A stretch of 64,000 nucleotides of DNA from Natronosalvus amylolyticus (GTDB lineage: Archaea; Halobacteriota; Halobacteria; Halobacteriales; Natrialbaceae): positions 124,001 through 188,000 of the forward strand of contig NZ_CP101156.1 in NCBI RefSeq assembly GCF_024298845.1, in the 5' to 3' direction. Position 1 is the stretch's first letter; each line of letters begins with the position of its first letter. Below are positions 1 through 8,571 of the stretch, piece by piece. The notes under the pieces are model-generated. The model saw only the letters and a list, made by a program, of their open reading frames with translations, did not search any database and was not told the origin of the DNA. The position numbers and the translations under genes were made by a program.

Positions 1-137
1 TCAGGACCGACCTGACGCGGTCGTCCGAACAGGAGCCACCGACGGCGGTCTCGAGCGTAGGCGAGCAACAGCGGGAGGAAATGCCACGCGACGACGACGA
101 ATCGGCGGTACGCGTGAAGTGTCGACAACGATGACAC
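1..137 (-). CDS. AarF/UbiB (ABC1) kinase-like protein, N-terminal fragment
   Basis: Reading leftwards from a GTG at 137 gives an open frame of about 45 codons that leaves the window. Its start includes YRRFVVVAWHFLPLLLAYAR followed by DRRRWLLFGR, which matches from memory the N-terminus of haloarchaeal AarF/UbiB/ABC1 atypical kinases. These act in quinone biosynthesis or membrane lipid metabolism. The GTG lies 7 nt after the stop of the Hsp20 gene and in the same frame, so the two are probably co-transcribed. A TTG at 128 is an alternative start. The kinase core is outside the window, so the call rests on N-terminal similarity alone. Confidence 0.55.
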   Translation of the reverse strand, partial: MSSLSTLHAYRRFVVVAWHFLPLLLAYARDRRRWLLFGRPRQVGP

Positions 138-143
138 CCCGGA

Positions 144-587
144 TTAGCGCTCCTCGTCGGTGGGTGTCGTTTCGTCCGCCGATGCCGTCGACTCGGCGTC
201 ACCGGTTTCGTCGTCGCGTTCTTCGGCCTCCTCCTGATCGAGGACGTCGATTCTCGTCTCTTCGGTTTCCGCTCGTTTCGGAAGTCGTAATTCGAGGACG
301 CCCCGGTCGACCGTTGCAGCGGCCTCTGTCTCGACTGCATCTTTCGGCAGGGGCACGTCGACATCCACGAAGAGCGAACGATTCTCTTCGAGATACTTGA
401 ACTGTCCGGGGAGCGATTTTTCGCGACGGGCTTCGATGCGGATTCGGCCCCCATCGACGGCGACATCGATGGTCTCGGGAGAGACGCCCGGCACGTCGAG
501 AACGAGGAGGTAGGCTTCGTCGCTCTCGAGCAGATCGAAAAACGCGGCGTCGGAGAGATCCCGCAACGCGTCACGGAGCGCAGACAT
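144..587 (-). CDS. Hsp20/alpha-crystallin family small heat-shock protein
   Basis: This 147-aa protein has an alpha-crystallin-type core (about residues 15-115). The pattern is DVPGVSPETIDVAVDGGR followed by a basic strand, then the C-terminal signature GVLELRLPKR. It is expected to be an ATP-independent holdase chaperone in the cytoplasm. The tail (about 115-147) is acidic and low-complexity, as in many halophile proteins. The frame is open for 59 more codons upstream, but the homologous part begins at MSALRDALRD, so this start is preferred. The next gene downstream is the AarF/UbiB-like fragment, 7 nt away. Confidence 0.85.
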   Translation of the reverse strand: MSALRDALRDLSDAAFFDLLESDEAYLLVLDVPGVSPETIDVAVDGGRIRIEARREKSLPGQFKYLEENRSLFVDVDVPLPKDAVETEAAATVDRGVLELRLPKRAETEETRIDVLDQEEAEERDDETGDAESTASADETTPTDEER

Positions 588-924
588 AGCTACACGTTCG
601 AACGCCGATACGAAAAAGGCCGCGGTCGCGGATGTTTCTTCAAACGGTCTGTTGGACCTGTGTGACGGTGATTCCCACACCTGCATGGGTTCCTTTGGTA
701 AGGACGACCCGAGATCGTCTCTGGTCTCGAGGTCTGGATGGCTGTCTCGATCCTTTTGTGCCATCGCTCCTGATGTCCACGGTGCCTACCGTTTCAATAC
801 AGTCTTAATAGTAATTGTCTGTGTCAGGATTTTTGCAGCCTCGTTCACACAGGACGCCACCCTCGGTCCCTCCTCGTCGCTCAAACCCCCGTACGCTTTT
901 GCGCCTGGACACCTGCTTTCAGGT

Positions 925-2214
925 ATGGAGGGTGCCGATCACAGTCGCAAGGAATCCGGCTTCAAACGACGAACCCGCGTCGACGATGCACTGTCGATAC
1001 TCGAGGATACTATCGAAACCCGTGTCGATGGATGCGACACCGAGCGGACCCCACTCGAGCGGGCCGATGGCCGGGTCCTCGCCGAGGCAGTCAGCGCGGC
1101 GGTAGACGTCCCACACTACGAGCGAGCGGCGATGGATGGCTACGCCGTTCGAGCCGAGGATACGTTCGGAGCCAGCGACCGATCGCCGGCAGCCCTTTCA
1201 ATCGATGTCGGAGCGAGCGACAGCAACGCCCCCCTCGAGGCGAACAGTGCCCGCCGGGTCCACACCGGCAGTGCGCTCCCGGCTGGTGCGAACGCGGTGG
1301 TGATGATCGAACACACCGAACGCCTCGAGGCGACCGACGAACTCGAGGTGCTGGGTGCCGTCGGCGAGGGACAGAACGTCGCCCCTGTCGGCGAAGACGT
1401 GACGGCTGGCCAGCACCTGTACGATTCGGGGCATCGCCTTCGGCCCTCGGATCTCGGATTGCTCCGCTCGGCCGGCATCCAACGGCCACTGGTCGCTCAC
1501 CGGCCGACGGTGGGCGTCGTGCCGACTGGCGAGGAACTGGTCAGCGGGGACCCCGAACCGGGTGAAGTCATCGAGACGAACGGGCTCACGGTATCGCGAC
1601 TGGTCGAACGCTGGGGTGGCGAAGCAACCTATCGGAACGTCGTGACCGACGACCCCGACGCGCTCAGAGTCGCCATCCAGCGTGACCTGACCAAAGACGT
1701 CGTCGTCACCAGTGGTGGCTCCTCGGTCGGGCAACGTGACCTCTTGCCCGAAGTGATAGACGACCTCGGCGAGGTCCTCGTCCACGGCGTGGGACTGAAA
1801 CCCGGACATCCCGTCTGTCTGGGTATCGTCGAGGGAACACCAGTTCTCGCTCTCCCCGGCTACCCGGTCGCGTGCATCATCAACGCCGTCCAGTTTCTCC
1901 GGCCCGTCCTGGCCTGGTTGCAGGGAACCGATCCCTCGCCGCACCCAACGACTATGGCCCGTCTCGAGCGAAAAATCCCGTCCGAACCAGGGACGCGAAC
2001 GTTCGCTCGCGTCAGCCTCGAGTCGCGTGACTCCACAGAAGCGCCTGCGAGCGACGATGAAACCCCACTCGAGTACCGGGCAATGCCGACTCGAGCCAGC
2101 GGGTCGGGCGTGCTCTCGAGCGTGGCGCTCGCTGACGGCTGGGTGGTCGTTCCCGAGGAACGCGAAGGGATTCCCGAGGGTGAAACGGTTGCGGTCGAAC
2201 GCTGGGAATCGTGA
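925..2214 (+). CDS. moeA: Molybdopterin molybdenumtransferase MoeA
   Basis: This 429-aa protein inserts molybdenum into adenylylated molybdopterin, the last step of molybdenum cofactor synthesis. Family marks are MDGYAV (residues 70-75), the MoCF-binding core with VVTSGGSSVGQRD, the GVGLKPGHP stretch, and LPGYPVA before the C-terminal beta domain. Length fits standalone MoeA (about 400 aa). The frame is open far upstream, but the ATG at 925 begins the homologous region (the arginine-rich start, then VDDALSILED). It stands alone, divergent from the Hsp20 gene, with no other moa/mob gene in the window. Confidence 0.93.
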   Translation: MEGADHSRKESGFKRRTRVDDALSILEDTIETRVDGCDTERTPLERADGRVLAEAVSAAVDVPHYERAAMDGYAVRAEDTFGASDRSPAALSIDVGASDSNAPLEANSARRVHTGSALPAGANAVVMIEHTERLEATDELEVLGAVGEGQNVAPVGEDVTAGQHLYDSGHRLRPSDLGLLRSAGIQRPLVAHRPTVGVVPTGEELVSGDPEPGEVIETNGLTVSRLVERWGGEATYRNVVTDDPDALRVAIQRDLTKDVVVTSGGSSVGQRDLLPEVIDDLGEVLVHGVGLKPGHPVCLGIVEGTPVLALPGYPVACIINAVQFLRPVLAWLQGTDPSPHPTTMARLERKIPSEPGTRTFARVSLESRDSTEAPASDDETPLEYRAMPTRASGSGVLSSVALADGWVVVPEEREGIPEGETVAVERWES

Positions 2215-2369
2215 CGGTTGCAGTCAGGTGCTGTAATCCGTACGTCGACGGAGGCGACCGCTGAAACCGGTGTGGTTGGGCGAAGGATGCTGACCTCGAG
2301 GCGATAACACAATTCACTGGGTCGGGGTTCTCGTCCTGCACCGCCTATATAAGTCACTCGAGACGTGCC

Positions 2370-3572
2370 TCAGACGAAAAACACGCCGAGGAGGCCACCA
2401 TCATCTTCTTCGTCGTCGCCATCACCGTCTTCCTCGTCGGCATCGTCGTCCTCTTCGTCAGTTGCATCCCCGTCCGACTCGTCGGTCCCGTCGTCTTGGT
2501 CACCGTCATCGGTCGACGTCTCTCCACCGTCCGTCTCTCCGTCGTCGCCGTATTCGTCTCCGTCGCCGTCTTCACTACTCCCATCGTCCATCCCGTTTCC
2601 GGTGTCACCGTCCTCATCGTTCCCCCAGATGTCCGTTTCGACGGTCTCCTCGTAGGTCATTTCCTCGAGCGGGATGCTGATTGTGACTCCACTTACCAGC
2701 TCGAAATCGGCGGTAAATTCGATTCGAAGATCGGAGACCTCCTCGTTTTCGACGTGGGTCACCCACCAGTCGTCCAGGTTCTGATTTTCGATACGCGTCG
2801 TCGTGTCGACCGTGGTTTCACGACCGGGCTGTAACACGTGCTCGCGGTCGCTTTCACCCTGGCCGATGACGACGTCGTTCATCGTAATCTCGTAGCCCAG
2901 ACGGGTCATCGGGATGGCATAGTCCTGTGGGTTGTACATGTCGAACGCTAACTCGAGTTCGGTGTGACGGTCGTCGACGTCGCCCCACTGGCCACGGGTT
3001 TCGTTGACGTAGAGGAAGGGGTCGTCGACGAGCGCTCTGTTGGCGTCGATTGGCCTCGTTTCGTCGCTATTGAACGATGACAGGAGATCAGTTTCGATAG
3101 TTCGTTCGTCCGAAATCGACGTCGAACGGTCGAGCAGGCCACTCGAGACGGTGGCGTCGATCAGGACGTGTGTCTCCTCGTCGTTTTCGATGTGTGTTAC
3201 CCACCAGTCCGGAATCCGCTCGTTTCGCATCTCGGTTCGGAACGATTCGGTGGAGGTGCCTGGCTCGAGTCGAATCTCGTCGCCACCGCCCTCGGCCATC
3301 TCGACGTCGTTCATATAGACGACGTAGGTCGCGTTGACGTCGGCGGCGGCTGCACCGATGGGGTTCGGATTGGTGACCGTCATCTCGGTCAGGATCTCGG
3401 TGTCCGTCTCGGTGACGTTGCCGAACTCGTTATCGACTGACTCGACGGCAGGAGCACCGATGAAACCGGCCGCATATGCGCCACCGATCAGTACCACGAT
3501 GGCGAGCAAAAGGGACAGCAGTATTCGAATCCCGCTGCCAAACAAGAGCGATTGAAGGCGGTTACGTACCAT
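2370..3572 (-). CDS. Membrane-anchored LEA14/WHy-type protein with two repeats and an acidic tail
   Basis: This 400-aa protein has a single N-terminal membrane segment (about 14-36) and then two tandem beta domains of the water-stress/hypersensitive-response (WHy, LEA14-like) kind. Each carries the NPNPIG- or NPQDYAIP-type turn and a WWVTHVENDE-like segment (about 100-120 and 245-260). A long Asp/Glu/Gly-rich stretch follows (about 330-390), and the end is hydrophobic (GLLGVFFV). WHy domains are associated with desiccation and stress protection; here they are probably outside the membrane. The start at 3572 is chosen because the membrane segment follows at once; a longer frame exists upstream. 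Confidence 0.75.
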   Translation of the reverse strand: MVRNRLQSLLFGSGIRILLSLLLAIVVLIGGAYAAGFIGAPAVESVDNEFGNVTETDTEILTEMTVTNPNPIGAAAADVNATYVVYMNDVEMAEGGGDEIRLEPGTSTESFRTEMRNERIPDWWVTHIENDEETHVLIDATVSSGLLDRSTSISDERTIETDLLSSFNSDETRPIDANRALVDDPFLYVNETRGQWGDVDDRHTELELAFDMYNPQDYAIPMTRLGYEITMNDVVIGQGESDREHVLQPGRETTVDTTTRIENQNLDDWWVTHVENEEVSDLRIEFTADFELVSGVTISIPLEEMTYEETVETDIWGNDEDGDTGNGMDDGSSEDGDGDEYGDDGETDGGETSTDDGDQDDGTDESDGDATDEEDDDADEEDGDGDDEEDDGGLLGVFFV

Positions 3573-3681
3573 ATGGGTATCGTGTTCGGTACCGGTGTAT
3601 GCCCAGCCAAAGCAGTTAGCTCTGTTGGACTGTCGCCACCGAAAGGATGGAATTAAGATACCCGACATGCAACGTCGCCGT

Positions 3682-3867
3682 ATGGCAGACCACACGCAGA
3701 CGACTGACAGGGGGCTTGGACTGGGGTTACTCCTCGGCGCCGTCGCCATCCTCGGCGCACTCGTGATGCTCACCACGGCACCACAGATCGAAGCCGCCTG
3801 GGGATTCGCCGCCGCAATGGTGTTTGGTTCGCTCGCTATCGTTGCAATGCACGTTTACTGGGACTGA
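3682..3867 (+). CDS. Small two-helix membrane protein, unknown function
   Basis: This 61-aa protein has a short hydrophilic start (MADHTQTTDRG) and two membrane segments (about 13-32 and 38-57). I do not recognise a function; small proteins of this shape are common in haloarchaea. An ATG five codons upstream (3667) is an alternative start. It is divergent from the LEA14-type gene, and the intergenic space is about 110 nt. Coding is supported by the membrane-segment pattern and the absence of a better frame. Confidence 0.6.
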   Translation: MADHTQTTDRGLGLGLLLGAVAILGALVMLTTAPQIEAAWGFAAAMVFGSLAIVAMHVYWD

Positions 3868-3988
3868 GACTGTCATCTAATCTCGGTGATTTGTTGAGCC
3901 AGCGTCGAGGCACGGTTCCCCATCTCAAGAAAACGTGAACGACGCTCAAGAGTTAAGACCACAGCGGCCCTATGTCACGGTACGTACG

Positions 3989-4213
3989 ATGACGGACTAC
4001 TCCGAAGAAGAACAGCGAATCATTTCGTATCTTCGAGAGAGTGCTGCTCGCGGTGAGCAGTATTTCAGAGCGAAGAACATCGCGAGTGCAATCGGTCTCT
4101 CATCGAAACAGGTCGGTGTTCGGCTGCCACATCTGGCCGAGAAAACCGACGATATCGACATCGAAAAGTGGGGCCGCGCCCGCTCGACGACCTGGAAGGT
4201 CACGCTCAGCTAA
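3989..4213 (+). CDS. DUF7123-like small winged-helix protein (paralogue 1)
   Basis: This 74-aa protein looks like a compact winged helix: EEQRIISYLRES, then FRAKNIASAIGL, SSKQVGVRLPHL and a C-terminal wing ending STTWKV. A paralogue lies on the other strand at 41891-42124. Both share the QRIxSYLRE start, the x-KEVG/KQVG recognition-like helix and the IEKWGxxxSTTWKV end. The family is what I recall as DUF7123 in haloarchaea, with no known function; DNA binding is an inference from the fold. The ATG at 3989 is preferred over an upstream one at 3935 because homology begins there. Confidence 0.75.
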   Translation: MTDYSEEEQRIISYLRESAARGEQYFRAKNIASAIGLSSKQVGVRLPHLAEKTDDIDIEKWGRARSTTWKVTLS

Positions 4214-4331
4214 CGCGTTTTCGGTACCGTCACCTCTTCGAACAGTCCAACCCTCCCTCGAGCGGCACGAAAGCCGGCAATCCGTTCTCGAAGACGCCGT
4301 CTTTTTAATCGCCTACTCCGCAGGTACCAGT

Positions 4332-4769
4332 ATGACAGTCCGGGTCAACCGTTCGTTCGAGTTAGGAGCCCCACCCGAGCGCGTCTGGGAGTTCATTGCT
4401 GATCCGGAGAAACGCGCCCGGTCAATTAGCGTCGTCACGGGCTACACGACGAACGATTCCGAAGGGATACGGGCAACGTGGGACGTCAAGTTACCGCTGC
4501 CGTTGATCACTCGCACCGTCGAGGTCGATACCGAAGACGTGATTCGACGACCGCCGGAGTACGTAAAATTCGTCGGTCGCTCGAAAATGCTGGACGTCAC
4601 TGGGGAACACAAAATCGTCGAAACGGAGACCGGTTCGCGACTCGAGAACACGTTCGTCGTCGACGGTCACCTTCCCGGCGTCGAGAAGTTTTTCAAGCGG
4701 AACCTCGACGGCGAACTCGAGAATCTCCAACGAGAACTCGAGCGAGATATTCGACGTGATACCATATGA
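4332..4769 (+). CDS. SRPBCC (START/CoxG-like) family protein
   Basis: This 145-aa protein begins with the SRPBCC pattern VNRSFELGAPPERVWEFIAD. An alternating beta pattern follows, and a C-terminal amphipathic helix (LENLQRELERDIRR). The fold makes a deep hydrophobic cavity for lipids or other ligands; the ligand cannot be read from sequence. Its stop overlaps the start of the nitrilase-family gene by ATGA, so the two are translationally coupled and may share a pathway. The ATG at 4332 begins the domain. Confidence 0.85.
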   Translation: MTVRVNRSFELGAPPERVWEFIADPEKRARSISVVTGYTTNDSEGIRATWDVKLPLPLITRTVEVDTEDVIRRPPEYVKFVGRSKMLDVTGEHKIVETETGSRLENTFVVDGHLPGVEKFFKRNLDGELENLQRELERDIRRDTI

Positions 4770-5626
4770 CCCGGACCGAACCCGACCACAGCGACGAACG
4801 AACGGCTGATGGGGATCGGTCGATCACGCTCGGCCTCGCGCAACTGGAGATCGAGGATGGAGACCTCGATGGGAACGTCGACCGTGCGGTTGACGCTGTC
4901 GCCAGCGCCGCCGCCCGCGGCGCTGATCTCGTTGCGCTTCCGGAACTGTTCACGGTGGGTTACTTTGCCTTCGATCTGTACGCGCGCTCGGCTGAACCGC
5001 TCGAGGGCGAAACGATGACAAAAATTCGAACGGCAGCGAGCGACCACGACGTTGCCGTTCTCGCGGGGAGTTTCGTCGAAGACCTTGCGGCCACAGAATC
5101 CGTCGAAACGCCGGCCGATGAGGGCTATGCGAATACGACGGCCCTGTTCTCGGCCGATGGCGATCTCGAACTCGTCTACCGGAAACATCACCTGTTCGGC
5201 TACGATTCGGCCGAAACCGAACTCCTCGTGCCCGGCGAGCGAATCGACACGGCGAACGTCTGCGGGGTCGAAATCGGCGTCAGCACGTGTTACGACCTGC
5301 GATTTCCGGAACTATACCGGATCCTCGTCGATCACGGTGCCGAACTCGTTCTCGTCCCGAGCGCCTGGCCGTATCCCCGCATCGAACACTGGGAAACGCT
5401 GTCTCGAGCACGGGCGATCGAAAATCAGTGTTTCATCGCGACGATCAACGGCGCTGGGACGTTCGACGATGCAACGTTGCTTGGCCGGTCGACGGTGTAC
5501 GATCCGTGGGGAACGGTGCTTGCCTCCAGCGGCGACGAACCAACGCTCGTACTGACGACGATCGATATCGACGACGTCGGGGACGTCCGCAATCGATTCC
5601 CGGCACTTCGGGACCGACGGTTGTGA
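4766..5626 (+). CDS. Carbon-nitrogen hydrolase (nitrilase superfamily)
   Basis: This 286-aa cytoplasmic enzyme hydrolyses a C-N bond of an amide or nitrile. The Glu-Lys-Cys triad is visible: E60 in LPELF, K140 in YRKHH, and C175 in STCYDLRFPEL. Length and motifs fit the omega-amidase/N-carbamoylase/Nit branch; the CYDLRFPEL form with no nitrile-specific marks favours an amidase. It overlaps the SRPBCC gene by 4 nt. The first 18 residues are hydrophilic and precede the conserved core, so a slightly later start cannot be excluded. Confidence 0.92.
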   Translation: MTRTEPDHSDERTADGDRSITLGLAQLEIEDGDLDGNVDRAVDAVASAAARGADLVALPELFTVGYFAFDLYARSAEPLEGETMTKIRTAASDHDVAVLAGSFVEDLAATESVETPADEGYANTTALFSADGDLELVYRKHHLFGYDSAETELLVPGERIDTANVCGVEIGVSTCYDLRFPELYRILVDHGAELVLVPSAWPYPRIEHWETLSRARAIENQCFIATINGAGTFDDATLLGRSTVYDPWGTVLASSGDEPTLVLTTIDIDDVGDVRNRFPALRDRRL

Positions 5627-5850
5627 CGCCACGGACCGCTAATACGCGCTCGAACGCGACCAACTATCGAGTCGGGACACCGATCACTGTCTTTTTATGA
5701 GTTGGGGCCCCACCATCAGTCGCCGGTTACGACGCTTTTCACGTCAGGACCGGCAAAGCGCGTCGCTCGGCCCGTCGTACTCGTTCCCGGGAAACGAGTC
5801 ATCCACTCCACTCACCCCCTCGCCCTCTCCACTCTCGCCTCGCTTTCAGT

Positions 5851-6000
5851 ATGCAAACGATCGAGTCGCAACTCGAGCGTCCGTGGGTTGGTGTGACGGC
5901 GTTCGCCGTGGTGATAGCGCAAGACGACCTCGAGCGGAAAATGCGAGACCGGAAGGTGTGTTCCTCGTACGTTCCCTCCCAAACGTCGACCGGTGCGTGA
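5851..6000 (+). CDS. Doubtful 49-aa ORF in a 425-nt gap
   Basis: The gap from 5627 to 6051 lies between two convergent genes. It contains one short frame that reads like protein at its start (MQTIESQLERPWVG, then a hydrophobic stretch TAFAVVIA, then DDLERKMRDR) and ends in a less protein-like tail. It could be a small membrane-associated protein or the 5' remnant of a broken gene. I see no clear TATA box before it. The rest of the gap holds nothing I can name. Confidence 0.2.
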   Translation: MQTIESQLERPWVGVTAFAVVIAQDDLERKMRDRKVCSSYVPSQTSTGA

Positions 6001-6051
6001 AATCGAACCGCACCGCATGATTTCACCCTTAACTGCAGGTTTGGGAAGGTA

Positions 6052-7587
6052 CTAGTCGTCCTGGGTCTTGATGTCGGCTGAGAGGCCCTGTGCCATCTCG
6101 ATCTCTTTGGAGTTGTTGAGCGTCCAGGCAGTACGCTCGGTGACGGCTTCGATAGCCTCGCGGGCACTTGGATACCCGTTGCCGGACTTTTTCACGCCAC
6201 CGAAGGGCAACTGAACTTCGGCACCGATACACGGCAGGTTGGCGTATGCCAGCCCGAGTTCTGCGTGGTCGCGGAAGTAGTTGATCTGGCGGTAGTCTTC
6301 GGAGATGATCGCACCGGCGAGTCCGTAGGGCGTGTCGTTGTGAATCTCGACGGCATCTTCGATGTCACCCGAGTACTGCATGAGGGCGACGTGCGGGCCG
6401 AAACACTCCTCTTTGATACAGCGCAGGTCGGTGTCGTACTCGATCTCGTAGACGAACGGTCCGACCCAGTGGCCATCCTCGTGGCCGTCCGGAATCTCGT
6501 TCGCCTCGAGTTCGGCGCGGTCGACCAGCACCTCGGCACCTTCCTTTTTCGCGAGTTCGTTGTGCTTGTGGATTTTTTCGACGTGGCCCGGTTCGATAGC
6601 CGGCCCCATGAACGTGTTTTCGTCGAGGGGATCGCCCACGGCGACCGACTCGGCGAGTTCGACGTAGCGTTCTTTGAACTCGTCGTAGACGTCTTCGTGG
6701 ACGATCAGGCGCTCGCTCGAGACACAGCGCTGGCCGGTGGTTTTGAAACTCGACATGACGGCCGAGTGAACGGCGATGTCGAGGTCGGCGTTTTCGGTGA
6801 TGACGATGCCGTTTTTGCCGCCCATCTCACAGGCCGCGAGTTTGCCGGGTTCGCCACCAACCTTGCCAGCGATCTCGTGGCCGACTTCTGCCGAACCAGT
6901 GAAGAGCACGGTGTCGACGCGCGAATCGTCGACGATGGATGCGCCAGCGTCGCCGAAGCCCTGGACCATGTTGAACACGCCGTCGGGAACGCCAGCATCG
7001 TCCATCATTTCGGCGATGATCTGTCCACACCAAGGCGTCTGTTCGGCGGGTTTCCAGACGACCGTGTTCCCTTCGACGAGTGCAATCGCCATGTGCCAGA
7101 ACGGGATGGCGACCGGGAAGTTCCAGGGCGTGATACAGCCGATGACGCCGCGTGGTTTGCGGCGCATGTAGGCGTCTTTGGCCCCGACTTCGGAGGGGAC
7201 GACGTCGCCGTGTGGATGGCGAGCGTTGCCGGCGGCCCACTCGACCATGTGGTAGGCTTCGATGACGTCGGCGCGGCCTTCGCTGATCTCTTTTCCGCAC
7301 TCTTTGGTAACGACCTCGGCGAGTTCCTCGGTTCGTTCACGCAGTTCGTGGTAGATGTCCCAGAGGTACTCCGCGCGGTCGATGTACGAGAGTTCGCGCC
7401 ATTCCTCGAAGGCCTCGTCGGCCGCGGCGAGTGCGACGTCGATGTCGTCTTCAGTGCCGCGCTCGAAGGTCGCCAGTGACTCGCCGGTCGCCGGGTTCTC
7501 GCTCTCGAACGTCGTGTCGCCGCTGCCGTCGGTCCACTCACCGTCGATGTAGTGTCCGTACGTGCCGTCTGCTGGCTGATCGGTCAT
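6052..7587 (-). CDS. NAD(P)-dependent aldehyde dehydrogenase
   Basis: This 511-aa ALDH-superfamily enzyme oxidises an aldehyde to the carboxylate. Key residues are visible: N156 in TPWNFP, E254 in CEMGGKNG, catalytic C288 in GQRCVSSER, the Rossmann-type FTGSAEVG (about 229-236), and the C-terminal PFGGVKKSG. The closest remembered matches are alpha-aminoadipic-semialdehyde/piperideine-carboxylate and 2,5-dioxovalerate type enzymes, but the substrate is not deducible. The start at 7587 is preferred over one three codons upstream. It is a single gene, convergent with the region at 5.6-6.0 kb. Confidence 0.93.
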   Translation of the reverse strand: MTDQPADGTYGHYIDGEWTDGSGDTTFESENPATGESLATFERGTEDDIDVALAAADEAFEEWRELSYIDRAEYLWDIYHELRERTEELAEVVTKECGKEISEGRADVIEAYHMVEWAAGNARHPHGDVVPSEVGAKDAYMRRKPRGVIGCITPWNFPVAIPFWHMAIALVEGNTVVWKPAEQTPWCGQIIAEMMDDAGVPDGVFNMVQGFGDAGASIVDDSRVDTVLFTGSAEVGHEIAGKVGGEPGKLAACEMGGKNGIVITENADLDIAVHSAVMSSFKTTGQRCVSSERLIVHEDVYDEFKERYVELAESVAVGDPLDENTFMGPAIEPGHVEKIHKHNELAKKEGAEVLVDRAELEANEIPDGHEDGHWVGPFVYEIEYDTDLRCIKEECFGPHVALMQYSGDIEDAVEIHNDTPYGLAGAIISEDYRQINYFRDHAELGLAYANLPCIGAEVQLPFGGVKKSGNGYPSAREAIEAVTERTAWTLNNSKEIEMAQGLSADIKTQDD

Positions 7588-7654
7588 ACGTGGCAATATT
7601 TTCGTCGACCCGTATGAAAAAACCTCCTATCCGTCTGCAGTCACGGACTTTCGT

Positions 7655-8464
7655 TCAATTATGGCCAATATCCGCCACCTTTTCAACTTCGCTCCTGAGC
7701 TGGGTGGAGTCGAACTCGTGGTCGGGCCGTACCCTGATAAAGTCGAGAAACGAACGCGCCGTCAACAGCGTTTCCCCATCGTACACCGTGGCCGCAGCAG
7801 CTACTGCAGTTCGGGCACCGATACGAGGCTCGAGGATCGCCAGTGCACACGCGAGGTCGTACGCTGTGGTCTCTTCGACCCGTGAATCGTCGACACTCGT
7901 TGCGTCGATGAAATACAACTCGTCATTACAGAACAGGACGTTCTCCGCTCGCAGGTCACCGTGTGCCAGCCCGTGGTCGTGCAGCGTCGCCAGCATCGAG
8001 AACAGGTCTGTCGCGTAGTCGCTGAGCGTCTCGTCTGAGACTTCTTCGAGGGTTCGAAAGTCCGGCAGGTATTCCAGCACGAGTACACCGAGACCGTTGA
8101 CTTCGAACGCGTCGATCGGTCTGGGGGCGTTCAGTCCGACGGCTCGCATCTTCTGGGTTGCTTCGAACTCGTGTTCGACCATCTGCAGTGGCGTCTCAAA
8201 CCGGTCGAAGAATCCTTCCGCTCCGGAGGAAAACGCGCCAACGTTTCGACCGGTGGTCAGCAGGCCGTGGACGAGCGCGTTCTGTCTGGAGACGATTTTG
8301 ACGAAGTACTCGTCGTCGATGACACAGGGGGTAGAAAGCCAGTTATCCGCCTCGAGAAACTCCACGCGGACGGTATCGCAGTCGTATCGGTCCGCCAGCG
8401 TCCGGATAACACGCTCGATTCGACTCCATTCGACCGTGCCTCGAGCGAGCTGGCGGATGTCCAT
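7655..8464 (-). CDS. RIO/Bud32-like atypical serine kinase
   Basis: This 269-aa protein carries a protein-kinase-like core. K56 in YFVKIV is the likely ATP lysine, HGDLRAEN (168-175) is a catalytic loop in the RIO/Bud32 style, and YFIDAT (D187) replaces DFG. The N-terminal about 45 residues are a separate small domain. It is not canonical Rio1, Rio2 or Bud32; haloarchaea have additional members of unknown target. The ATG at 8464 fits the family start; the frame is open 39 codons further upstream. Confidence 0.8.
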   Translation of the reverse strand: MDIRQLARGTVEWSRIERVIRTLADRYDCDTVRVEFLEADNWLSTPCVIDDEYFVKIVSRQNALVHGLLTTGRNVGAFSSGAEGFFDRFETPLQMVEHEFEATQKMRAVGLNAPRPIDAFEVNGLGVLVLEYLPDFRTLEEVSDETLSDYATDLFSMLATLHDHGLAHGDLRAENVLFCNDELYFIDATSVDDSRVEETTAYDLACALAILEPRIGARTAVAAAATVYDGETLLTARSFLDFIRVRPDHEFDSTQLRSEVEKVADIGHN

Positions 8465-8571
8465 ACCGGCACTACTGAGGCGCGGTTCATAAAGGCGTTC
8501 CGGGAGACGGTGTTTCTCGCACGGAATATATTCCCCGTGATTTATCTCTACTGGCCGACATAGTAGCGACG

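Noticed and set aside
2370-2700. Low-complexity purine/pyrimidine tract as a repeat array or CRISPR
   Set aside because: It is the coding sequence of the Asp/Glu-rich tail of the LEA14-type protein; there are no spaced repeats.
6265-7479. A 404-codon open frame on the plus strand across the aldehyde dehydrogenase gene
   Set aside because: It is a mirror of the GC-rich codon pattern of the real gene on the other strand; the product is Val/Asp-rich with no motif.
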